A stretch of 5,691 bases of DNA, taken from contig CANGUQ010000275.1 in NCBI GenBank assembly GCA_947456915.1, forward strand, positions 1 through 5,691. Reading direction: 5' to 3'. The stretch comes from Betaproteobacteria bacterium (GTDB taxonomy: Bacteria; Pseudomonadota; Gammaproteobacteria; Burkholderiales; CAIKXV01). This document shows, one piece after another, positions 1 through 5,621 of the stretch. Below the pieces are notes generated by a model, which was not told the DNA's origin, did no database searches, and saw only the letters and a program-made list of their open reading frames with translations. Positions within the stretch are counted from its first letter, which is position 1, and each line of letters opens with the position of its first letter. Made by a program: the position numbers and the translations under genes.

Positions 1-66
1 CGGCGCCAGGAGACACCGACGCACGCCGCAGCGCGGCAGGCGGCGACCAGCCAGCTCGACCCTGGC

Positions 67-294
67 TCAGCAGGCCGCGGCCGCGCTGCGCGCCCGCGCG
101 ATGCGAGCGAGCACCGCACGCTGCTCGTCGGGCGAGAACTGCGACCACTGCGCGATCTCGTCCAGCGTACGCAGGCATCCGCTGCAGGCGCCGAGTCGGG
201 GATCGTACAGGCACACGCGTATGCACGGCGACCCGACGCGCTCGTCATCGCCGGGACGGGCACCGGCAAGCGGTACGGTCGGCCGCTCAGGCAC
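67..294 (-). CDS. DUF1289 domain four-cysteine small protein
   Basis: This encodes a 75-aa protein of the DUF1289 family, whose biochemical role is unknown. Residues 21-31 (S-P-C-I-R-V-C-L-Y-D-P) and the following G-A-C-S-G-C-L-R-T-L-D-E-I-A-x-W block are the family signature. Cys24, Cys28, Cys37 and Cys40 form a CX3C-X8-CX2C set able to hold a metal or Fe-S cluster; that binding is inference. No signal peptide or membrane segment is visible, so it should be cytoplasmic. I chose the GTG at 294 because it overlaps the lyase stop codon by 8 bp and lies 6 nt after a GGGG stretch. The next in-frame ATGs upstream (402 and 423) would place more than 100 bp inside the lyase gene and add a non-conserved Arg/Ala/Pro leader. 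The overlap suggests translational coupling to the lyase. Family assignment is secure; the start is likely but unproven. Confidence 0.85.
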   Translation of the reverse strand: MPERPTVPLAGARPGDDERVGSPCIRVCLYDPRLGACSGCLRTLDEIAQWSQFSPDEQRAVLARIARARSAAAAC

Positions 295-1288
295 GCCAGG
301 CCCCGGTACCCGCCGGGCGATGTGCAGCGAGCTCGCGCTCGCGCGCGCGCTGAGCTCGCCGCGCGTTCGCCACCCGCGAGGCGCCGGGTCGGCCGAGTGC
401 ATCGCCGATGAAGGCGCCGGCATCGATCAGGGCGTCGAGATCGATGCCGGTCTCGATGCCCAGCCCGTGCAGCAGATACACGATGTCCTCGGTGGCCACG
501 TTGCCGGTGGCGCCTGGCGAATACGGGCAGCCGCCCAGCCCGGCCACCGAAGCATCGAGCGCAGGCACGCCGAACTCGAGCATCGCCAGCGCGTTGGCGG
601 TGGCCTGCCCCCAGGTGTCGTGGAAGTGGCCGGCCAGCTGCTGCGGCGGAATCGTTGCGCACAGCCGCTCGTAGACGCGGCGGACCGCACCGGCGGTGGC
701 CACGCCGGTGGTGTCGCCGATCGACACCTCGTAGCAGCCCATGTCGAGCAGCGCGCGCGTGACCGTGTGCACACGATCGACGGCCACCGCGCCTTCGTAC
801 GGGCAGCCGAACGCGACCGACACGTAACCGCGCACGCGCCAGCCCTGCTCGAGCGCGAGACGTGCGACTTCGGCGAACCGGGCGAGTCCCTCGGCGATCG
901 TGCAGTGCGTGTTCTTCTGCGAGAACGTCTCGCTCGCCGCGGAGAACACCGCGATCTCCTCGATCGGCACACCGCGCTGCTGCTGCACCTGCAGCGCAGC
1001 GTCGAAGCCCTGCCGATTCGGCACCAGCACCGGGTAGCGCACTCCGGGCGTGCGCCGCACGCGGGCGAGCACCTCGGCGGTGTCGGCCATCTGCGGCACC
1101 CACTTCGGCGACACGAACGCGCCCGACTCGATCATTCGCAGGCCCGCTGCGGCGAGCCGCTCGATCAGCGCGACGCGAGTGGCCGTGTCGATCTTGCCAG
1201 GCTCGTTCTGCAGACCGTCGCGCGGTCCCACCTCGACCACGCGCACGCGCGCAGGCAGACCCGCCGGCGGTCGGCCGGACAACGGCAC
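287..1288 (-). CDS. liuE: hydroxymethylglutaryl-CoA lyase
   Basis: This 333-aa TIM-barrel enzyme (HMGL-like family) cleaves 3-hydroxy-3-methylglutaryl-CoA to acetoacetate and acetyl-CoA, the last specific step of leucine breakdown. It is also named mvaB in other organisms. The N-terminal V-E-V-G-P-R-D-G-L-Q-N-E motif gives Arg23 and Asp24 of the active site. Residues 56-68 (G-A-F-V-S-P-K-W-V-P-Q-M-A) match the family closely. His221 and His223 (G-H-F-H-D-T-W-G-Q) are metal ligands, and Cys254 in G-L-G-G-C-P-Y-S-P-G-A-T-G-N is the catalytic cysteine, with Asn263 following. All key residues are intact. The start is a GTG preceded by two GGGAA stretches, 17 bp after the hydratase stop, so the two genes are probably cotranscribed. 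The protein is somewhat longer than usual (about 300 aa), with an Arg/Ala-rich C-terminal tail after residue 308 that overlaps the next gene. It is cytoplasmic. Confidence 0.95.
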   Translation of the reverse strand: MPLSGRPPAGLPARVRVVEVGPRDGLQNEPGKIDTATRVALIERLAAAGLRMIESGAFVSPKWVPQMADTAEVLARVRRTPGVRYPVLVPNRQGFDAALQVQQQRGVPIEEIAVFSAASETFSQKNTHCTIAEGLARFAEVARLALEQGWRVRGYVSVAFGCPYEGAVAVDRVHTVTRALLDMGCYEVSIGDTTGVATAGAVRRVYERLCATIPPQQLAGHFHDTWGQATANALAMLEFGVPALDASVAGLGGCPYSPGATGNVATEDIVYLLHGLGIETGIDLDALIDAGAFIGDALGRPGASRVANARRAQRARERELAAHRPAGTGAWRA

Positions 1289-1305
1289 GGCTTCCCGTTC
1301 CCGAC

Positions 1306-2268
1306 CTAGCGCGCGCGCGGCGGCGTGCCGCCACCCGCGCGCCGCCTCGCCGCGGCCACCCAGTGCGAGTCGCGTTTCTCGAGGAAGGCGGCGATACCCT
1401 CGCGCCCCTCGCTGCTCGCCCGCAGCTGCGCGATGCGCCGCGCCGACTCGGCGACCAGATCGCGGTCGAGAGAACCCGCGGCCACGGTCGCGATCCAGTC
1501 CTTGCAGCGAGCAAGCGCGTTCGGCCCGCCCATGTACAGCAGCGTCACCATCGCGTTGAGCGTGGGCGCCAGTTCGTGTTCCTCGACCAGATCGTGGATG
1601 AGTCCGATGCGGAACGCCTCGGGGGCGTCGAACTTCTCCGCGGTGAGGAAGTAGCGGCGCGCCTGTCGCTCGCCGATGGCGGCAATCACGTATGGCGTGA
1701 TCACCGCCGGAATCAGGCCCAGCCGGACTTCCGACAGACAGAACGTCGCTTCGCGCGTGGCGATCGCGATGTCGCAGCAGGCAACCAGACCGAGCCCGCC
1801 GGCGTAGGCCGGACCGTGCACGCGCGCGATCGTCGGCTTGGACAGCGTGTACAGCGTGTGCATCAGTTCGGCCAGCCCGAGCGCGTCCTCGACGTTCTGC
1901 GCTTCGGAGTAGCCCGCCATGCGCTTCATCCAGTTCAGGTTAGCCCCGGAGGAGAAGCTCTTGCCGTTGGCCGCGAGGATCACCACGCGCACGGTGTCCT
2001 CGGCATCGAGCAGCCGCAGCGCCTCGGTGAGCTCGCGCACCATCACGTCGTCGAACGCGTTGTGGATGTCCGGCCGGTCGAGCGTGACGGTGGCGATCCC
2101 GTCACGGTCGACGTTGACCTGGATCGTCGTCGGTCGGAACGCCTGTTCGGGGGCGCGCCGGACCGTCGGCCTCGCACGCGTGCTGCGCGCCGCAGGTGCT
2201 GCCGCACGGGCGCTGGCGGTCTTGCGCACGGCCTTGCCGGCGGACGATTTCTTGCGGACTGCAGCCAT
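1306..2268 (-). CDS. liuC: enoyl-CoA hydratase, methylglutaconyl-CoA hydratase (LiuC) type
   Basis: This 320-aa crotonase-superfamily protein is most likely 3-methylglutaconyl-CoA hydratase, making HMG-CoA for the lyase encoded just downstream. The catalytic domain runs from about residue 47 to 302. Oxyanion-hole segments are S-F-S-S-G-A-N-L-N-W-M-K-R-M (105-117) and H-G-P-A-Y-A-G-G-L-G-L-V (151-162). Glu180 in L-S-E-V-R-L-G is the conserved catalytic glutamate. The first glutamate of classical hydratases is replaced by Gly160, a pattern I recall from LiuC-like enzymes. The C-terminal A-A-F-L-E-K-R ending is typical. The ATG at 2268 was chosen because GGGAG (2277-2281) lies 8 nt upstream; an in-frame ATG at 2335-2337 lacks this support. 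Residues 1-45 form an unusual Lys/Arg/Ala-rich extension beyond the usual ~260 aa. A weak -10-like element (CACAAT on the minus strand, 2316-2321) lies upstream. Superfamily is certain; exact substrate is inferred from motifs and the lyase neighbour. Confidence 0.85.
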   Translation of the reverse strand: MAAVRKKSSAGKAVRKTASARAAAPAARSTRARPTVRRAPEQAFRPTTIQVNVDRDGIATVTLDRPDIHNAFDDVMVRELTEALRLLDAEDTVRVVILAANGKSFSSGANLNWMKRMAGYSEAQNVEDALGLAELMHTLYTLSKPTIARVHGPAYAGGLGLVACCDIAIATREATFCLSEVRLGLIPAVITPYVIAAIGERQARRYFLTAEKFDAPEAFRIGLIHDLVEEHELAPTLNAMVTLLYMGGPNALARCKDWIATVAAGSLDRDLVAESARRIAQLRASSEGREGIAAFLEKRDSHWVAAARRRAGGGTPPRAR

Positions 2269-2276
2269 CGGAGTTG

Positions 2277-2281
2277 CTCCC
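2277..2281 (-). promoter_or_regulatory. ribosome binding site of the LiuC-type hydratase
   Basis: GGGAG on the minus strand lies 8 nt before the ATG at 2268. It decides the start in favour of the form that keeps the basic N-terminal extension. Between this ATG and the catalytic domain the only other candidate start I found is a GTG at 2229, which would still leave about 30 residues of extension. Confidence 0.6.
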
Positions 2282-2352
2282 GGAATGCACTCGACACGCA
2301 GGTCGGAGGATGCGCATTGTGCCTCAGAGGCGCGCACCCCCGCCTGCGTTCG

Positions 2353-2376
2353 CGGCGAGCGGCTGCGCGCTCGCCG
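2353..2376 (-). terminator. GC-rich hairpin after the Bug gene, possible terminator
   Basis: CGGCGAGCG (2353-2361) and CGCTCGCCG (2368-2376) form a perfect 9-bp stem with a 6-nt loop. In the direction of transcription it begins 7 nt after the Bug stop codon. No T-run follows on the minus strand, so it is not a classical intrinsic terminator. It may still stabilise the 3' end of the mRNA, pause polymerase, or weaken readthrough into the hydratase gene. The position is suggestive; the function is inference. Confidence 0.35.
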
Positions 2377-2383
2377 GCCGGGC

Positions 2384-3358
2384 TCAGTCAGCGTAGATGC
2401 CGGCCTTGCGGATGATCGGGCCCCACTTCTCGATCTCCTTCACCAGGTGACCGCGAAGGCCTTGCGGCGTGGCCAGATCGAGTGCGACGGGTTCGGCACC
2501 GAACTCGGCGAGGCGGCTGCGGAAGCCCGCATCCTTGACCACCGACTGCAGCGCGGCATTGAGCCGATCGAGCGACGCCTTCGGTGTGCCGCGCGGCGCG
2601 TACAGCCCGTGCCACACCGCGAGGTCGAAGCCGGTCAGGCCCTGCTCGGCGAGCGTGGGGACCTCCGGCAGCTGCGACAGGCGCTTCGGCGAGGTCGCCC
2701 CGATCGCCTTGATCTTGCCGGACTTGATCTGCTGCACGGTGTTGGTGGTCTGATCGCAGAGCAGATCGACCTGTCCGCCGACCAGATCGCTCATCGCCGG
2801 CCCCGTGCCCTTGTACGGCACGGTCGTCAGATCGATCCCCACCGTGCTCATGAACAGCAGGCCGCACAGGTGCGAGGCTGCGCCGAGCCCGGCGTTGGCG
2901 AGCGTCACCTTGTCGCGGTTGGCCTTCAGGAACGGCAGCAGGTCCTTCATGCTGCTCGCCGGCAGCGTCGAGCGCGCAACCAGCGTCATCGGCACGTCGG
3001 CGACCTGCCCGATCGGCTCGAGGTCCTTGACCGGGTCGAACGGCAGCTTCTTGTAGAGCGCCGGCGCGGTCGAAATGCCGATGTGCATCAGCAGGATGGT
3101 GTGGCCATCGGGTGCTGCGCGCACCACCTTGTCGACACCGATCGTGCCGCCGGCGCCCGGCGCGTTCTCCACCAGCACGGTCTGCTTGAAGAACGCCTGG
3201 AACTGCTGCGCCATCAGGCGTGCCATCGTGTCGGTCGGGCCGCCAGCCGCGAACGGAACGATCACGGTCATCGGCCGGGTCGGAAAGTCGGCGGCCGCTG
3301 CGCTGCCGGCGCAGGCCATGGCGGCGAGCGCGATCCATCGGGCTGCATGAACCTTCAT
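2384..3358 (-). CDS. Bug family tripartite tricarboxylate transporter substrate-binding protein
   Basis: This 324-aa periplasmic binding protein belongs to the Bug (TctC-like) family, which captures small carboxylates and similar solutes. Residues 1-23 are a signal peptide: basic start (K2, H4, R7), hydrophobic core W-I-A-L-A-A-M-A, and an Ala-rich cleavage site before D-F-P-T-R-P. Mature-protein family marks include T-V-I-V-P-F-A-A-G-G-P-T-D-T-M-A-R (31-47, with the ligand-pocket Asp43), V-E-N-A-P-G-A-G-G-T-I-G (63-74), Y-K-K-L-P-F-D-P-V-K-D-L-E-P-I-G (102-117) and V-P-Y-K-G-T-G-P-A-M-S-D-L-V-G-G-Q-V-D (180-198). Length is normal for the family. The ATG at 3358 was chosen over the one at 3367 because AGGAGG lies 9 nt before it but directly abuts the other. 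No TctA/TctB membrane subunits are nearby, as is common for orphan Bug genes in Burkholderiales. The ligand is unknown; the neighbours hint at a branched or C4-C6 acid. Confidence 0.93.
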   Translation of the reverse strand: MKVHAARWIALAAMACAGSAAAADFPTRPMTVIVPFAAGGPTDTMARLMAQQFQAFFKQTVLVENAPGAGGTIGVDKVVRAAPDGHTILLMHIGISTAPALYKKLPFDPVKDLEPIGQVADVPMTLVARSTLPASSMKDLLPFLKANRDKVTLANAGLGAASHLCGLLFMSTVGIDLTTVPYKGTGPAMSDLVGGQVDLLCDQTTNTVQQIKSGKIKAIGATSPKRLSQLPEVPTLAEQGLTGFDLAVWHGLYAPRGTPKASLDRLNAALQSVVKDAGFRSRLAEFGAEPVALDLATPQGLRGHLVKEIEKWGPIIRKAGIYAD

Positions 3359-3367
3359 GTTCGACAT

Positions 3368-3373
3368 CCTCCT
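3368..3373 (-). promoter_or_regulatory. consensus ribosome binding site of the Bug gene
   Basis: A perfect AGGAGG on the minus strand settles the start. It sits 9 nt from the ATG at 3358, but directly abuts the in-frame ATG at 3367, which is therefore an unlikely initiator. It is the strongest Shine-Dalgarno sequence in the window. Confidence 0.75.
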
Positions 3374-3440
3374 GTAGCTGCTTTCGTGGGCCCGCGCGGC
3401 ACGCGCCCTGGCGGGTCGCGCGACGCACTGACGGGCAGGA

Positions 3441-3462
3441 GGCAAGGGCGGTGCGCCTTGCC
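3441..3462 (-). promoter_or_regulatory. leader hairpin upstream of the Bug gene
   Basis: GGCAAGG (3441-3447) and CCTTGCC (3456-3462) form a perfect 7-bp stem with an 8-nt loop. If the promoter at 3478-3506 is real, the hairpin lies near the 5' end of the Bug mRNA, in a leader of about 110 nt. It could stabilise the transcript or act as an operator. No known riboswitch architecture is recognisable. Confidence 0.3.
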
Positions 3463-3477
3463 ACTTCAGGGGCGCGG

Positions 3478-3506
3478 AGTCTATGCGGAATTCACGCCGA
3501 TGTCGA
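3478..3506 (-). promoter_or_regulatory. sigma70-like promoter candidate for the Bug gene
   Basis: On the minus strand TCGACA (-35, 3501-3506, 5 of 6 consensus bases) is followed after exactly 17 nt by TAGACT (-10, 3478-3483, 4 of 6). The predicted transcription start near 3471 gives a leader of about 110 nt. The -35 box overlaps a GCCGATGTCG/CGACATCGGC inverted repeat arm, which could be a regulator site. This is a pattern match in GC-rich DNA without experimental support. Confidence 0.4.
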
Positions 3507-3670
3507 AGGAAACGACGTTGCCACCGCGTGGCACATGGGCATCGTGGCGCGACAGCCCTGAAACGACGCAATCCGGACGACATCGGCCGGCAGATCGCGG
3601 CCGGACAGCGGTACGAGACAGTGACGCGAGGCAGGGAACCGCTGCGGCGGCCGTCAGCCCTTCGGGACGC

Positions 3671-4288
3671 TCAGAACGGGCCCTGCGTCAGCCAGCGTTC
3701 GAGCTGGTCGATCCGGTCATTACCCCAGAACGGCTCGCCATCGACGATGAAGAAAGGCGAGCCGAACACGCCGCGGGCGATGGCCTGCTGCGTTGCAGCA
3801 CGCGGCAGGTCCTTCACCGCCGGGTCGGCCAGCGCACCCGCCAGTTCCGCCGGGGGTACGCCCAGTCGTGCGGCCACTTCCGCGGTGATCTGCGGGCTGG
3901 AGATGTCCCGGTCATCGGCGAAGTAGGCGTCGAGCAGCGCGAGAGCGAGCCGGCTCGCCAGCGCGCGATCGCGCTGCGCGAGCCAGTAGTAGGCGCGGCA
4001 CGGGGCCTGCCCGCTCACCGGAAAGCGGCTCGGCTGCCGGTAGGCGATACCGTGGAAGCGGGCGGTACGCGGCACGTCGATGCGCGCGTAGTCGCCCTTC
4101 AGCGGAATCGACGGCAACGGCTTGCCGCCGCTCACTTCGAACACCAGCCCGAGCAGTATCGGATGCCAGTTCACCTCGCGCCCTGCAGCACGCGCGAGCG
4201 CACCGATGCGATGCGCCGCAAAGTAGCCGTAGGGCGAAGAGAAGTCGAAGTAGAACTCGATCGGCGAGCGGACCGGTACGTCAGTCAT
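3671..4288 (-). CDS. 2-hydroxychromene-2-carboxylate isomerase-like (DsbA-fold) protein
   Basis: This 205-aa cytoplasmic protein belongs to the NahD-like, kappa-class glutathione transferase branch of the thioredoxin/DsbA fold. Residues 11-22 (E-F-Y-F-D-F-S-S-P-Y-G-Y) are the family's N-terminal motif. Ser18, just before Pro19, corresponds to the glutathione-activating serine of NahD. The C-terminal G-V-F-G-S-P-F-F-I-V-D-G-E-P-F-W-G-N-D-R segment (173-192) is equally diagnostic, with the cis-Pro at 178. The founding member isomerises 2-hydroxychromene-2-carboxylate in naphthalene breakdown, but no aromatic-pathway gene is visible here, so the real substrate is uncertain. The ATG at 4288 is the only start that places the family motif at the N-terminus; longer forms would run into the thiolase gene. 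It follows the thiolase stop by 28 bp, implying one transcript, but its Shine-Dalgarno sequence is poor. Family is sure, reaction is not. Confidence 0.9.
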   Translation of the reverse strand: MTDVPVRSPIEFYFDFSSPYGYFAAHRIGALARAAGREVNWHPILLGLVFEVSGGKPLPSIPLKGDYARIDVPRTARFHGIAYRQPSRFPVSGQAPCRAYYWLAQRDRALASRLALALLDAYFADDRDISSPQITAEVAARLGVPPAELAGALADPAVKDLPRAATQQAIARGVFGSPFFIVDGEPFWGNDRIDQLERWLTQGPF

Positions 4289-4316
4289 GGTTCGGGCGTG
4301 GCGCAGGCGGCGGGGC

Positions 4317-5498
4317 TCAGTGCACCTCGAGCGCCATCGCGACCGCTTCGCCGCCGCCGATGCACAGGGTCGCCATGCCGCGCTTGCCACCGCGCTTGTG
4401 CAGCGCGTTGAGCAGCGTGACCACGATGCGCGCGCCGGAAGCGCCGATCGGATGTCCGAGCGCGCAGGCGCCACCGTTGACGTTGACCTTGTCCTCGGGC
4501 AGGTTCAGGTCGTGGATCGCCGCCATCGTCACCACGGCGAACGCCTCGTTCACTTCGAACAGGTCGACCTGATCGACCGTCCAGCCGGTGGCCGCGAACA
4601 GGCGCTGCATCGCACCGACCGGGGCCGTCGTGAACCACTGCGGCTCGTGCGAATAGCTGGTCTGCGCGACGATGGTCGCCAGCGGCTTCAAGCCGCGCTT
4701 CTCGGCCTCCGACCTGCGCATCATCACCAGCGCCGCCGCGCCGTCGGAGATCGAGCTGGAGTTGGCCGGGGTTACCGTGCCGTCCTTCCTGAAGGCAGGC
4801 TTGAGCGACGGGATCTTGTCGATCTTCGCCTTCAGCGGCTGCTCGTCGATCTTCACCACCACCTCGCCCTTGGCGCTCTTCAGCGTGATCGGGGTGATTT
4901 CGGCATCGAACGCACCACCCTGGATCGCCGCCTGGGCGCGCGTGGTCGACTGGATGGCGAAGCGGTCCTGCGCCTCGCGCGAGAACTGGTACTTCGCGGC
5001 GGTGTCCTCGGCGAACACGCCCATCAGCTTGCCCTTGTCGTAGGCATCTTCCAGCCCGTCGAGGAACATCGCGTCCTTGATCTCGCCGTGGCCCAGCCGC
5101 ATGCCGCCGCGCGCCTTGGGAATCAGGTAGGGCGCGTTGGTCATGCTCTCCATCCCGCCGGCAACCATCACCTTGACCGAACCGGCGAGCAACTGGTCGC
5201 GCGCGAACATCATCGCCTGCATGCCCGAGCCGCACATCTTGTTGATCGTCGTGCAGTGCGTGGCCATCGGCAGCCCGGCGGCCAGCGCGGCCTGCCGCGC
5301 CGGGGCCTGGCCCTGGCCCGACATCAGCACGTTGCCCATGATCACTTCGTCGACCTCGTCGGGCTTCACGCCCGCGCGCTCGACCGCAGCCTTGATCGCC
5401 GCGGCGCCAAGGGTGGCGGCGGTGACGTCCTTGAAGTCGCCCTGGAAGCCGCCCATCGGAGTACGGGCGGCGCCGACGATGACGATCGGGTCGTTCAT
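4317..5498 (-). CDS. acetyl-CoA acetyltransferase (thiolase)
   Basis: This is a 393-aa thiolase that interconverts acetoacetyl-CoA plus CoA and two acetyl-CoA, in the cytoplasm and normally as a tetramer. All catalytic blocks are present: N-K-M-C-G-S-G-M-Q with nucleophile Cys89; V-N-E-A-F-A (315-320); G-G-A-C-A-L-G-H-P-I-G-A-S-G-A-R with His349; and L-C-I-G-G-G-E-A with Cys379. Length and motifs fit the short-chain acetoacetyl-CoA type rather than the long-chain FadA type. The ATG at 5498 is preceded by AGGAG (5508-5512) with a 9-nt gap, and the protein begins with the standard N-D-P-I-V-I-V-G-A-A-R-T-P. A promoter candidate lies at 5622-5650. It is first in a pair with the isomerase gene. 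With the lyase further down it can complete conversion of acetoacetate carbon to acetyl-CoA, provided a CoA transferase or ligase outside the window activates acetoacetate. It could equally work in the synthetic direction. Confidence 0.94.
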   Translation of the reverse strand: MNDPIVIVGAARTPMGGFQGDFKDVTAATLGAAAIKAAVERAGVKPDEVDEVIMGNVLMSGQGQAPARQAALAAGLPMATHCTTINKMCGSGMQAMMFARDQLLAGSVKVMVAGGMESMTNAPYLIPKARGGMRLGHGEIKDAMFLDGLEDAYDKGKLMGVFAEDTAAKYQFSREAQDRFAIQSTTRAQAAIQGGAFDAEITPITLKSAKGEVVVKIDEQPLKAKIDKIPSLKPAFRKDGTVTPANSSSISDGAAALVMMRRSEAEKRGLKPLATIVAQTSYSHEPQWFTTAPVGAMQRLFAATGWTVDQVDLFEVNEAFAVVTMAAIHDLNLPEDKVNVNGGACALGHPIGASGARIVVTLLNALHKRGGKRGMATLCIGGGEAVAMALEVH

Positions 5499-5507
5499 GC
5501 TGGAATG

Positions 5508-5512
5508 CTCCT
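5508..5512 (-). promoter_or_regulatory. ribosome binding site of the thiolase gene
   Basis: AGGAG on the minus strand, 9 nt before the ATG at 5498, supports that start, which also agrees with the conserved N-terminus of thiolases. Confidence 0.65.
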
Positions 5513-5621
5513 AGGTCTGGCCAGCGCAGCTGGCGGAGGTGGGCGGACAGCGCCGGTGGGCAGCGGCCCCGTGCGCACGCGCGGCTCGCGCGCGGGTTTG
5601 TGCCCCGCAACAAGGGCGCCT

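Larger units (their letters stand above)
3359..3670. other. 312-bp gene-free regulatory stretch
   Basis: No plausible gene is seen here; open frames crossing it lack start signals and family motifs. It contains the ribosome binding site and leader of the Bug gene and a minus-strand promoter candidate (3478-3506). It also holds a 7-bp stem hairpin (3441-3447 with 3456-3462, loop 8), and a 7-bp inverted repeat CAGCGGT/ACCGCTG (3606-3612 with 3638-3644) just after the isomerase gene. The heptamer CGACATC occurs three times: plus strand at 3362-3368 and 3578-3584, minus strand at 3499-3505. The latter two copies extend to a perfect 10-bp inverted pair. No T-tract terminator follows the isomerase gene. 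Confidence 0.5.

Noticed and set aside
49..67. 6-bp hairpin AGCCAG/CTGGCT overlapping the DUF1289 stop codon
   Set aside because: The stem is short, it overlaps the stop, and there is no T-tract, so it is not convincing as a terminator.
327..359. Inverted repeat GCGAGCTC/GAGCTCGC around an alternating CG run
   Set aside because: It lies within the lyase C-terminal tail and is explained by Arg/Ala/Glu-rich codons in GC-rich DNA.
862..2415. 517-codon open frame on the plus strand, and another of 402 codons at 101-1309
   Set aside because: Both are low-complexity Arg/Ala/Pro-rich shadows opposite the lyase and hydratase genes, whose minus-strand products have complete active sites.
3305..3320. 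Possible lipoprotein cysteine (Cys16) in the Bug signal peptide
   Set aside because: The residues before it (A-M-A) do not fit a lipobox, and a standard Ala-rich signal peptidase I site follows directly before D-F-P-T-R-P.
1919..4411. 830-codon open frame on the plus strand
   Set aside because: It runs antiparallel through the hydratase start region, the Bug gene, the intergenic stretch, the isomerase gene and the end of the thiolase gene. Its product is Arg/His-rich with no family motif. It is a GC-rich shadow of genes with clear conserved residues.
4285..5613. 442-codon minus-strand frame overlapping the thiolase
   Set aside because: It is the thiolase gene read in a shifted frame, Arg/Gly-rich and lacking motifs. 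The in-frame thiolase is full length with all catalytic blocks.
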